From positions 1 through 17,599 of the forward strand of contig DAHXLZ010000200.1 of the NCBI GenBank assembly GCA_027365715.1: DNA of 17,599 bases. Direction: 5' to 3'. The first letter of the stretch is position 1. Every line of letters begins with the position of its first letter. The DNA comes from Methanomassiliicoccales archaeon. Lineage in GTDB: Archaea > Thermoplasmatota > Thermoplasmata > Sysuiplasmatales > Sysuiplasmataceae. The notes below the pieces were generated by a model. The model did not search any database. It was given only the letters and a program-made list of their open reading frames with translations, and was not told where the DNA came from. Below, piece after piece: positions 1-7,304 of this stretch. A program made the position numbers and the translations under genes.

Positions 1-38
1 ACACCGACTTCTTCTCCTCCTACACATGGAACACCAAC

Positions 39-314
39 TCAACCGATATAATAAGCAATTACAACCTGAGGCTTCCTCTTCTTGTCCCTGACCCATCCGT
101 ACTCCTCGCTGCTCATGTCCACCTCGCCCATGTATGGACCCTCCGACATGGCCAGCGCGTTCATGGCATTCATTATAATCTCGTAAACTCTGAGACGATG
201 GTCGAGATCCATGTCGCTGTACTGCTCGCATATCTCATCCCATATGAGTCTGAAGTATGCGATGTCGGGCTTTATCGCAATCCTTGCAGACTTTTCATCG
301 TCATTCTCAGGCAA
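39..314 (-). CDS. Small unknown protein, 91 aa
   Basis: I do not recognise this protein. It is acidic and mostly helical in appearance, with no Cys pair, signal peptide or membrane segment. The only start in the open frame is TTG at 312-314, because the frame is closed upstream by TAA at 375-377. A TATA-like CACTATATCT on the minus strand (337-346) is centred about 27 bases before that TTG, which fits a leaderless transcript. The stop is TGA at 39-41. The frame stays open from there to the window edge and passes a purine-rich GGAGGAGAA on the minus strand, so another gene may begin just outside. The gene diverges from the thiolase-like gene and shares a roughly 200-base control region with it. 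Function unknown; reality of the gene moderately likely. Confidence 0.5.
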   Translation of the reverse strand: MPENDDEKSARIAIKPDIAYFRLIWDEICEQYSDMDLDHRLRVYEIIMNAMNALAMSEGPYMGEVDMSSEEYGWVRDKKRKPQVVIAYYIG

Positions 315-336
315 ACCTGGTAAATGGCTGTCCCGT

Positions 337-346
337 AGATATAGTG
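337..346 (-). promoter_or_regulatory. TATA-like box for the small unknown gene
   Basis: CACTATATCT on the minus strand is centred near 341, about 27 bases before the TTG at 314. It lies inside an inverted repeat (TAGTGT 342-347 / ACACTA 352-357), so a regulator bound there would cover the box. Prediction by spacing and composition only. Confidence 0.35.
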
Positions 347-435
347 TGGCGACACTACGGCGATAGGTAAACTTTTACTTGAGATATCCCTTAAAATTTT
401 CCAGTGCGGTCCGGGCCGCCCATAATACACTACGG
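342..435. repeat. Repeated motif ACACTACGG in divergent promoter region
   Basis: ACACTACGG occurs at 352-360 and again at 427-435 in the same orientation. The first copy pairs with TAGTGT at 342-347 across GGCG to make a short palindrome, and CCGTAG at 333-338 is a further partial inverse copy. The motifs lie between the divergent unknown gene and the thiolase-like gene. This arrangement is common for operators; no regulator gene is visible nearby. Confidence 0.35.
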
Positions 436-490
436 TGTGTATGTCTGCAAACCGCGGAGTCAAATTGCTCAGAATTGCTTCGGAAAACCT

Positions 491-499
491 CTTATTAAG
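491..499 (+). promoter_or_regulatory. TATA-like box for thiolase-like operon
   Basis: CTTATTAAG is centred about 23 bases before the ATG at 518 and preceded by purine-rich GGAAAAC, resembling an archaeal BRE plus TATA element. The spacing predicts a leaderless transcript starting at or next to the ATG. Confidence 0.45.
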
Positions 500-517
500 C
501 GATGCTATCACAACATC

Positions 518-1654
518 ATGGCTGCCATCGTTTCAGCAGGTTTCAGCAGGTTTGGCAAGAGGAAAGAGGGAATAATGGATTTGGCGGCGGAATCTGCACT
601 GCCAGTTTCCAGGAAATACAGAGACAGTATCGACTTTGTCCTGGTCTCAAACTGCTATTCGGGAGAGTTCAACGACATGTCGGGACTGAATAACCTAGTT
701 ACCACCTACCTTTCAATGGATTCGGTGCCTTCAATCAGGATAGACAACACAAGCGGCAGCGGCGGCGCAGCTCTCTTCTCAACGGTCTCACTTGTGGAAT
801 CGGAAATGGCAAAGGCTGTCCTGCTGGTCGGCGTCGAGAAGATGTCCAGTAAGCCCACAAAGGATGTGACGAAAATCATTTCATCGCTGCTGGGTGAGAG
901 GGAGAAGGCCGCCGGACCGTCTCTCCCTTCGCTGGCCGGCCTTCTCACAAAGCTCTACATGAGTGAATTTGGAGCAACCAGAGAGTCAATAGCGCAGGTT
1001 GCGGTCAAGAATCACATCAACGGTGCAATGAACCCGAACGCGCACATACAGAAGGTGCTGACACTCGAACAGGTGTTGCAGTCTGCTGTCATCATCGACC
1101 CGCTCAGGTTGTTTGAAATCAGCCCGATAAGCGACGGCTCCACTTCTCTTCTCGTAGTACCGGACGATGAAGCAGAGAGTTACACAGATAAGCCGGTCTA
1201 TGTGAAGGGAATAGGCATGTCTTCCGAATGCGCCCATCTCACGGACAGGAAGACATTCACAGACATACCGTCCGTCAGGAGGGCTGGTGAGATCGCAAGG
1301 CGGCAGTCAGGCGTGGAGCGGCCCGATTTTGCCGAACTGCATGATATGGCCACAATTCTTGAAATCGTGCAATCCGAGTCTCTGGGCTTTTTCGGCAGAG
1401 GCGAGGGATGGAAGGCTGTGGTGGATGGCGTCACAGAGATAAGCGGGGAACTGCCGATAAACACGAGCGGCGGCCTCAATTCGAAAGGGCACCCGATTGG
1501 CGCAACCGGTGTCGCCCAGGCTGCGGAGGTCTTTCTTCAACTGAGGAATGAAGCTGGACGGCGGCAGGTGAAGAATCCTGTGAACGGCATGGCGATGAAC
1601 ATGGCAGGATTCGGCAATTCTGCATCAGCAGTCATCATGGGAGTGAACAGATGA
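518..1654 (+). CDS. Thiolase-superfamily protein (SCP2/acetyl-CoA acetyltransferase-like), Ser in place of nucleophilic Cys
   Basis: This is a 378-residue thiolase-fold protein of the archaeal/SCP2 type. The ATG at 518 fits the family N-terminus (AAIVSAGFSRFG) and the TATA-like box upstream; a longer open frame from 404 is not family-like. The order of motifs is normal: an R-I-D-N-T-S-G-S-G block (74-82), DPLRLFEISPISDG (194-207), ELHD (273-276), SGGLNSKGHPIGATG (317-331) and a C-terminal MNMAG (360-364). The nucleophile position, normally Cys in NACASG, is Ser79, and the C-terminal catalytic Cys/His position also looks lost, while His275 and His325 remain. Classical thiolase chemistry is therefore doubtful; a retro-aldol or other non-thiolytic C-C reaction on acyl-CoA is possible. 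The stop overlaps the ATG of the DUF35 gene by four bases, so the two are probably translated together and form a complex, as in archaeal thiolase/DUF35 and Ltp2/ChsH2 pairs. Family call is strong; substrate unknown. Confidence 0.9.
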   Translation: MAAIVSAGFSRFGKRKEGIMDLAAESALPVSRKYRDSIDFVLVSNCYSGEFNDMSGLNNLVTTYLSMDSVPSIRIDNTSGSGGAALFSTVSLVESEMAKAVLLVGVEKMSSKPTKDVTKIISSLLGEREKAAGPSLPSLAGLLTKLYMSEFGATRESIAQVAVKNHINGAMNPNAHIQKVLTLEQVLQSAVIIDPLRLFEISPISDGSTSLLVVPDDEAESYTDKPVYVKGIGMSSECAHLTDRKTFTDIPSVRRAGEIARRQSGVERPDFAELHDMATILEIVQSESLGFFGRGEGWKAVVDGVTEISGELPINTSGGLNSKGHPIGATGVAQAAEVFLQLRNEAGRRQVKNPVNGMAMNMAGFGNSASAVIMGVNR

Positions 1655-1869
1655 TCGTATACAGATGTGATAAGTGCGGGAACGAGATGTTTGAACGCAG
1701 GGCAGTGTGCCATGCATGCCTGGGAGAGCTGTTCGTTGAAGTTGATGCCGGTGAACCGGAACCCTTTGTCTCATCGAGGCTCACGGTAACGCCAGCCGGT
1801 TTCGAGGACTCGTATGAACTCACAATCGCAAAGCTGGGAAAGACAAAAGCCATCTACAGGAAGGTGTGA
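1651..1869 (+). CDS. Short DUF35 zinc-ribbon/OB-fold protein, 72 aa
   Basis: The N-terminus carries a rubredoxin-like zinc ribbon, YRCDKCG then AVCHACLGEL, with Cys6, Cys9, Cys20 and Cys23. The part after it (about 37-72, VSSRLTVTPAGFEDSYELTIAKLG) resembles the first strands of the DUF35 OB domain. Family members usually have about 130 residues, so most of the OB fold seems to be missing. The codons after the TGA show no lost continuation. DUF35 proteins bind thiolase-fold partners and help channel or position acyl-CoA; the ATGA overlap with the preceding thiolase-like gene supports that role. No TATA box lies between the two genes. Whether this miniature form is functional or a trimmed scaffold is open. 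Confidence 0.8.
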   Translation: MIVYRCDKCGNEMFERRAVCHACLGELFVEVDAGEPEPFVSSRLTVTPAGFEDSYELTIAKLGKTKAIYRKV

Positions 1870-1913
1870 GTTTCACAGCACGCGCCAGCACCGAATGCTG
1901 CTTCCTGCCAACG

Positions 1914-1920
1914 ATTTATA
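1914..1920 (+). promoter_or_regulatory. TATA-like box for SDR gene
   Basis: ATTTATA is centred at 1917, 25 bases before the ATG at 1942. This is the usual archaeal TATA-to-start distance for a leaderless mRNA. It suggests the dehydrogenase is transcribed separately from the thiolase/DUF35 pair. Confidence 0.5.
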
Positions 1921-1941
1921 CCGGTGGGCGGATTAACAGCC

Positions 1942-2693
1942 ATGCGTTCGGTTATAGTGAGCGGCGTAGGTGACGGGATAGGGGCAGCAGGAGTCAGGGA
2001 ATTGAACAGGAACGGCCACAAAGTGGTTGTCGTTTCAAGAGGGAGGGACGGTGCCGAGCTTGCATCAGAACTGTCTGTTGCGCACATCCGCTGCGATCTG
2101 ACAGTTGAGTCACAGGTTTTACACATGGTGGAGGAAGCAGTCGGACACATTGGTAGCGTTGACGCGCTCGTTCATACAGCCGGAGGATACGTGACATTCT
2201 CTCCGGCCTGAAGTCCGGGGAATGCACTCGCGATTCTTTCAAAAAGGAGTCAATTGAGAGCATCGACAGCGCATTTTTCACCGGCGCCATCCTCAACAAT
2301 GCGCTGACCTTCTACAACACAGTCAGGGCGACTGTGGGCAGCCTCAAGAGAAGCGGCCGCGGTTCCATAATTGCCGTTTCTGCCGCACCAAACATTTATC
2401 TTAACGGCAACGTGGCCTATGTGGCCGGAAAAGGCAGTGTGCATTTCATGGTTAAACAGCTTGCTGCTGAACTCCTGCCCCACAACGTGTCGGTTAACGG
2501 TGTCTCCCCAGGATTCTTCAACCGTGGCGGCGACAGCTTCTCGGATAAAGGCTCCAGACTTTTGCAGAACGGAAGGCTTCCCGCGGAAAGCATAGCAAGA
2601 ACAGTGTTGTACCTGCTGGACAATCCACTGATTACGGGTCAGCTGATAGAAGTGGACGGCGGGCACTCCTTAAGCATACAGTCGGGTCTGTGA
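1942..2693 (+). pseudogene. Short-chain dehydrogenase/reductase, broken by one frameshift
   Basis: Two adjacent frames together encode one full SDR of about 250 residues. The first frame (ATG 1942 to TGA 2209-2211) has the Rossmann motif SGVGDGIG (7-14) and LVHTAGG (76-82). The second frame, from about 2205 on, has the catalytic Ser147 (AVSAA), Tyr160 and Lys164 (YVAGK), NGVSPGFF and a family-like end GQLIEVDGG. Reading resumes if one G is added at CTCCGGCCTGAAG (2201-2213), giving SPGLKSGE. All catalytic residues survive and there is no other lesion. This favours a very recent mutation, a sequencing or assembly error, or less likely recoding. It would be an NAD(P)-dependent alcohol or 3-hydroxyacyl-CoA type dehydrogenase. 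It ends 13 bases before the convergent MFS gene. Family certain; intactness uncertain. Confidence 0.85.
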
Positions 2694-2706
2694 GTTTCGC
2701 GCCTCC

Positions 2707-3981
2707 TTACTCTTCAGCCACCACATCGCTTCCGGCAGCAGGCCGTCCGTCAAGTCTCCACAGGTCTTTCATAAGAGTGAATGCAAAACCGGAAAGAAGC
2801 AATAGCGCTCCCGCAATTTCGTAGACTTTCACAATACCGATCAGCGTTATCAGTATCCCTCCTGCAACAATAGAGGGCGGCCCGCCGATAAAACTGAGCA
2901 GGCCGTCTATCGCAAAATATCTCCCTCTCATCGCTGTTGGCACCAGGTTCTGGGCCGACGTGAGCCAGACGTTTCCTCCAAAACCCATGGCCAATCCGAT
3001 TCCAAAGGTCGCACCCAGTGCCACGGGGACCGCCGGGAAAACACCCAGCACGATCATCAGCGCCCCGGCACTGACACCATTAATCAGCAACCACACCTTT
3101 CCGGTGTGCCTGACCGCGCCTGTCCGCGCTACAATAACTGCGCCGGCTGCACTGCCTATGACAAACGAGGCCAGGACGGCACCAAAGAGGAATGCGCCGG
3201 CGCCGAGAGCATCTCCCACATAAATCACAAGGAAGTAGAAAGTGACACCGAACAGGAAATTGAAAACGACTGCCGAGAGGGACAGTTCAAGAAGTCCGCG
3301 CTGCGAGATGAGCCATCTCATCCCTTCCCTGATTTCCCTGCCCATCATTGCCTTCCTCTTACCCGCATGCCCGACCAATTTTCTGTTGGCCCCACCGTGC
3401 CTCAATAACAGAAACAGGGAGAAGACAGCCGCAACGATGTATCCGGCCGCGCTGTAAGTGAATGCAACGACTGCCCCGGCGAGCACAATGAGCGCCCCAC
3501 CGAGGGCGCTCGAAAAGGAGCCGAGCAGGCTGTATCCTGCCATTGTAATGCCGTTTGCGTCTGCCACCTCGCCCGGTCCCACGAGTTCCGGAAGAACAGA
3601 ATAATCCGCAGATCTGTATAGCTCGTTGGCCCCGTTCCACACCAGGCTGAATACAATCACTGCGTACAGCTGGAAACCTGCCGTGGCGGTAATCAGTGCA
3701 AGCAGGACAAGACTGACGGCACGCAATGTGTTTGAAAGCAGGAGCAGTGTCCGTCGGTCATGCCTGTCAACCCATACTCCTGACGGGAGCGTGAAGACCA
3801 CTGTTGCCACCGAAGCAGCCAGGCCCACAATTGCTATATCTATCGCAGAGCGCGTGGCAGCAAACACGAACCAGATGACAGCAACGTTAGTCACGGCACC
3901 CGCAGTTCTGGAAGACAGGTTCATGCCAAAATAATCGAGGAAGTTCCTGTTCCGGAAAATTCCCGGCGATTCTTTCTTCAT
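2707..3981 (-). CDS. MFS transporter, EntS/MFS_3-like exporter
   Basis: This protein of about 424 residues is almost entirely hydrophobic helices, consistent with 10-12 membrane segments. It carries the MFS loop 2-3 signature as GVWVDRHDRR and a long cytoplasmic middle loop (around NRKLVGHAGKRKAMMGREIREG). The first residues (MKKESPGIFRNRNFLDYFG) and the spacing resemble MFS_3/enterobactin-exporter-like proteins, which mostly export small molecules by proton antiport. I take the ATG at 3979-3981; an in-frame GTG at 3991-3993 would add four residues. I see no clear TATA box. It lies 145 bases downstream of the flavoprotein gene on the same strand and converges with the SDR, so it may carry substrate or product of that set. 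Substrate unknown. Confidence 0.85.
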   Translation of the reverse strand: MKKESPGIFRNRNFLDYFGMNLSSRTAGAVTNVAVIWFVFAATRSAIDIAIVGLAASVATVVFTLPSGVWVDRHDRRTLLLLSNTLRAVSLVLLALITATAGFQLYAVIVFSLVWNGANELYRSADYSVLPELVGPGEVADANGITMAGYSLLGSFSSALGGALIVLAGAVVAFTYSAAGYIVAAVFSLFLLLRHGGANRKLVGHAGKRKAMMGREIREGMRWLISQRGLLELSLSAVVFNFLFGVTFYFLVIYVGDALGAGAFLFGAVLASFVIGSAAGAVIVARTGAVRHTGKVWLLINGVSAGALMIVLGVFPAVPVALGATFGIGLAMGFGGNVWLTSAQNLVPTAMRGRYFAIDGLLSFIGGPPSIVAGGILITLIGIVKVYEIAGALLLLSGFAFTLMKDLWRLDGRPAAGSDVVAEE

Positions 3982-4126
3982 ATTTCGCGCCACGTAATGA
4001 GTGCAAACACGTCCGGCAGTGACCTGACCATACTCATGCCCGCTGTGATAACCGTGGCAGTCTCCGTCCGGCTAATGCACTTACGCCTTATTGTGATCGC
4101 CTGCAGCTATTTCAAATTACACGATT

Positions 4127-5797
4127 TCAGGTGTGAAGAAGATATCTGTCTTCTATGTATCTCCTGGCAGACTCTCTCCCTGAAACCATTGCTGCCCTTA
4201 TGTCGTACTGCCGCCTCTCGCTGATTGAAAGATCAAACACCATGGCAGGCTCACGGGTGAACACGGCACCTTTTGATTCGGCCAGCTGTCTGAAGGCTGG
4301 GGCCCTCGCCCGGTCCAGGCTGTTCAGGCTTCTTTCCGATACAACGATCTTCGATTCGCCGGCCAGGTGAAGTATTTCATCATGATGCTGGAAAATGTTT
4401 GAGTCGACAGAGATAGCTGGTGCGGATGGAACGGATGCGTAGGTCCTGTCCGGGAGGCAGTAAAGCCCTTCTCCGTTGTATTCATGTCCCAGAATCAACT
4501 TCACGTTCAGTCTCCTGAGCACAGTTCTGTAGTACCCGATGAGGCTGCCGAACTCGGCCTTTTTATGCTCATCGCGTATGTCGAGCAGCTGGCCGCCTAT
4601 AACTGCTCTTTTCTCGTACACAGTCACACTCAGCCCGGCCTTCGCAAGATATATGGCAGCCTCGAGTCCCTTCACACCGGCACCTATGACCGTTACTTCT
4701 CCGCGGTATCTCAGAGAGGGCTGATTGAGGATCTCCAGTCCCGTCGACGGATTCACAGTGCATCTCACTTCCCCGTACGTGAGGTCGCGGCAGGCCTGGT
4801 TGCACCTGATGCATGGCCGTATCGCAGTGTCGCCGCCGATAACCTTTTCTGCAAAATAGGGGTCGGCGAGCATTCCTCTTCCCACCGCAACAAAGTCCGC
4901 CTTTTCAAGCACCTTCCGCGCCTCGGCAGCATTTGTGACGGAGCCCACGACGATTGTTTTCACAGAGGGCTTTCTCGGCAGCCTGTCGGCGATGTGTGTC
5001 TTCCCGCCGTAGAATGAGATTGAAGAGCCGGGAGGTGCGAATCTGCCCGCCGAGAAATGGACGTAGTCTACAGACTTCAGCGATTCTGCAACAGACAGTC
5101 CGTACTCCGGTCCGTAACCGTCGGTATCGTCCTCATAGAGGCTGAGCCTGATGCCGAGGTTGGTATCGATCTCAGACCTTATTGCATCTATTACTTCCTG
5201 TGCAAATCTCATCCTGCGCTCGAACGAGCCGCCGTACCTGTCCTCCCTGTGGTTCAGTGCAGGTGACAGGAACTCCTGTATCAGGTAGCCGTGGGCCCCG
5301 TGAAGCTCTATGCCGTCGAAGTTTGAACGCTTAGCCACTCTGGCGGCCTTCACGAAACTGGCAATAGCGTCATCTATATCAGCAGGGGACATTTCTGTAG
5401 GCGAAATTCCAAGATAATCAACAGCCGTTGGCGCGTATGGCCATACGGCATTGCTTTCAGTGAGTGCCTTTCCGCCTGCGTGCACAAGCTGAACGAATAT
5501 GTGCGCGCCGTGGTTGTGTATTCTTTCTGTGAGCCGCCTCAGTTTCGGTATGAATTCATCATTGTAGAGGCCCATCTGATTCCTGGATCCCCTGGAATTC
5601 CTCCTGTCTATGCACGAGTATTCAGTAATTATGAGGCCAACGCCGCCTTTCGCCCTTTCTTCAAGATAAGCCATGTGGCTTTCGCTGGTGCTCCCGTCAG
5701 GGTTGCAGAGGTTGGATATCATGGGTGCCATGACTATGCGGTTCCTGACAGTCAGGTTCCCTATTGTTTCCGGTTTGCCTATTTTATCTTCCTGCAT
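4127..5797 (-). CDS. NADH:flavin oxidoreductase / 2,4-dienoyl-CoA reductase family, Fe-S flavoprotein with shortened C-terminus
   Basis: The 556-residue protein starts with an old-yellow-enzyme TIM barrel: TIGNLTVRNRIVMAPM at 11-26, HGAHGY with the proton-donor-like Tyr171, and LNHREDRYGGS at 181-191. It continues with a [4Fe-4S] site of Cys329, 332, 336 and 346, and then a FAD-binding GAGVKGLEAA (372-381). This is the layout of FadH 2,4-dienoyl-CoA reductase, trimethylamine dehydrogenase and the bile-acid enzymes BaiCD/BaiH. Family members are usually 640-680 residues. Here I find no second Rossmann GxGxxG for NAD(P)H after residue 440, so the pyridine-nucleotide domain looks reduced or diverged, and ferredoxin or another flavoprotein may supply electrons. 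The ATG at 5797 fits the family start better than the upstream 5857. AT-rich TATCCAATAATTAT lies just upstream. It is probably soluble and acts on an enoyl- or dienoyl-CoA or an enone. Confidence 0.88.
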   Translation of the reverse strand: MQEDKIGKPETIGNLTVRNRIVMAPMISNLCNPDGSTSESHMAYLEERAKGGVGLIITEYSCIDRRNSRGSRNQMGLYNDEFIPKLRRLTERIHNHGAHIFVQLVHAGGKALTESNAVWPYAPTAVDYLGISPTEMSPADIDDAIASFVKAARVAKRSNFDGIELHGAHGYLIQEFLSPALNHREDRYGGSFERRMRFAQEVIDAIRSEIDTNLGIRLSLYEDDTDGYGPEYGLSVAESLKSVDYVHFSAGRFAPPGSSISFYGGKTHIADRLPRKPSVKTIVVGSVTNAAEARKVLEKADFVAVGRGMLADPYFAEKVIGGDTAIRPCIRCNQACRDLTYGEVRCTVNPSTGLEILNQPSLRYRGEVTVIGAGVKGLEAAIYLAKAGLSVTVYEKRAVIGGQLLDIRDEHKKAEFGSLIGYYRTVLRRLNVKLILGHEYNGEGLYCLPDRTYASVPSAPAISVDSNIFQHHDEILHLAGESKIVVSERSLNSLDRARAPAFRQLAESKGAVFTREPAMVFDLSISERRQYDIRAAMVSGRESARRYIEDRYLLHT

Positions 5798-5807
5798 TCT
5801 GTAATCG

Positions 5808-5822
5808 TCATAATTATTGGAT
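5808..5822 (-). promoter_or_regulatory. AT-rich promoter element of flavoprotein gene
   Basis: ATATCCAATAATTAT on the minus strand lies 11-25 bases before the ATG at 5797. It is the only TATA-like stretch in the 97-base gap after the CoA-transferase gene. The centre is slightly closer to the start than usual, so the assignment is tentative. Confidence 0.3.
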
Positions 5823-5894
5823 ATCTGAACCTTTCCTGTTGACTGCGACCGGTGCACTTCGCGCCTGAGGTGAGGTGTTGCAGTGTTCTGCCTC

Positions 5895-7139
5895 TCAATG
5901 AGAGAAAACCGCCCTCTCCCTGAGCAGTGAGTTGATTTCCTCCTCGGTGAAACGCAGGCTTCTCAGCATCTGGATTGTATGCTCTCCCAGCAGCGGTGGC
6001 GCAAGCCTTAAAGTGCCGGGTGTCTCACTGAGTGCAAATGGCGAACCAATGCTTTTCAGGCTGCCGTATGCCGGGTGGCTGATGTCACCTATCATTTCCC
6101 TTGCCTTTACCTGGGGATCGGAGACAAGATCGCTCACACTGTTTATGGCAGCGGCCGGAATGCCGGAACCCTCCAGCCTGCTTACCACATCCGCAGTCCT
6201 CATGCGGGAGAATGCCGGTTCAAGCTTTGAGTTGAGGAGCTTCCTGTTCCTGACTCGTTGTGGATTTGTAAGCAGCTCCGGGTCATCTATCATCTCTTTC
6301 ATTTCCATCGCGATGCAGAACTCCCTCCACAGCTTTTCGCTGCCCACGGCTACAGAGACATAACCGTCAGAGGTTGCATAGACCTGGTATGGTGCAATGC
6401 TGGCGTGAGCGGAGCCAAGACGTTCAGGGTTTCTGCCTGTTGCAAAGTAGCTGGTAGCCTGATGGGTGAGTGTCAGCATGTTCGCATCCAGCATGGACAT
6501 GTCGATGTACTGTCCTCTGCCTGTCTCCGATCTCCTGAAGAGCGCAGACAATATTGCCACAGATGCAAAGAGGCCGGCTGTTATATCACTGATTGGGACT
6601 CCAAACTTGACCGGCGGTCTTCCCTCTTCGCCTGTCAGGCTCATGAGACCGCTCACCGCCAGCACCGTGAGGTCGAAACCCGGTTTTTCCCTGTAAGGGC
6701 CCGTCTGCCCGAAGCCCGAGATACTGCAGTACACAATGCGGCTGTTGTATGCTGAAAGGGTTCTGTAATCAATGCCAAGTTTTTCCGCTACACCCGGTCT
6801 GAAGTTCTCTACCACTATGTCTGATTTCAAGACGAGTCTCTTCACTATCTCTCTGCATTTCTCCTTCGTCAGATCCAGTGCAACACTCAACTTGTTCCTG
6901 TTGGCACTCATGAAGTACGTGGACATTCCATTTATCTCCGGAGGTGCCCAGGCTCTCGTATCATCACCTTTCTCAGGTTCCACTTTGATGATTTCAGCTC
7001 CAAGATCTCCGAGCAGCATTGTGCAGAAAGGGCCAGACATCGCCCTGGTGAAATCAAGAACTCTGATGCCTTCCAGCGGTCCTGGTTTCGTTTCCAAGGA
7101 TGCGGAGGACATACCATAGTGAAAATTGTATTCCCTCAT
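5895..7139 (-). CDS. Class III CoA-transferase, CaiB/BaiF family
   Basis: This 414-residue protein has the class III CoA-transferase fold from the start: GPLEGIRVLDFTRAMSGPFC (20-39), LGDLGAEIIKVE, SANRNKLSVALDL, ENFRPG and a GFGQTGPY block. The catalytic Asp is Asp185 in GVPISDITAG. The enzyme moves CoA between carboxylic acids through an aspartyl-CoA anhydride; relatives act on formate/oxalate, carnitine, bile acids, succinate/benzylsuccinate and others. Three in-frame starts exist. I take the ATG at 7139 because CATTTATGAT on the minus strand is centred 24 bases upstream; GTG 7157 and ATG 7112 are alternatives. It lies upstream of the flavoprotein gene on the same strand, suggesting that it activates the acid that the reductase then works on. 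Substrate unknown. Confidence 0.92.
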   Translation of the reverse strand: MREYNFHYGMSSASLETKPGPLEGIRVLDFTRAMSGPFCTMLLGDLGAEIIKVEPEKGDDTRAWAPPEINGMSTYFMSANRNKLSVALDLTKEKCREIVKRLVLKSDIVVENFRPGVAEKLGIDYRTLSAYNSRIVYCSISGFGQTGPYREKPGFDLTVLAVSGLMSLTGEEGRPPVKFGVPISDITAGLFASVAILSALFRRSETGRGQYIDMSMLDANMLTLTHQATSYFATGRNPERLGSAHASIAPYQVYATSDGYVSVAVGSEKLWREFCIAMEMKEMIDDPELLTNPQRVRNRKLLNSKLEPAFSRMRTADVVSRLEGSGIPAAAINSVSDLVSDPQVKAREMIGDISHPAYGSLKSIGSPFALSETPGTLRLAPPLLGEHTIQMLRSLRFTEEEINSLLRERAVFSH

Positions 7140-7157
7140 AACACTTTTCGAACCCAC

Positions 7158-7167
7158 ATCATAAATG
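7158..7167 (-). promoter_or_regulatory. TATA-like box for CoA-transferase gene
   Basis: CATTTATGAT on the minus strand is centred near 7163, about 24 bases before the ATG at 7139. This placement decides the start choice and implies a leaderless transcript. Confidence 0.45.
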
Positions 7168-7281
7168 ACAGGAGTGGAGGCTACGCGATTTCAACATGCT
7201 GATTTGTCATGTTCATAGTCCTGTGCCGAAACAGTCAAATCTGTTTAGATTGTTTTGAAATTTAACTCAAGTCTCCTTCCG

Positions 7282-7287
7282 AAAAAA
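7282..7287 (-). terminator. U-tract terminator after DUF4143 ATPase gene
   Basis: Six T in a row on the minus strand (CTTTTTTCGG) lie 18 bases after the stop of the ATPase gene. Archaeal RNA polymerase terminates at such U tracts without a required hairpin. It separates this gene from the CoA-transferase set downstream. Confidence 0.4.
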
Positions 7288-7304
7288 GCAGTGCTCGCTG
7301 GTGT

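Noticed and set aside
530..550. Tandem TTTCAGCAGG repeat
   Set aside because: It encodes the thiolase-like N-terminus (SAGFSR) and is explained by codon coincidence.
4484..5017. Plus-strand open frame of 177 codons
   Set aside because: Antisense to the well-supported iron-sulfur flavoprotein; its translation is a shadow.
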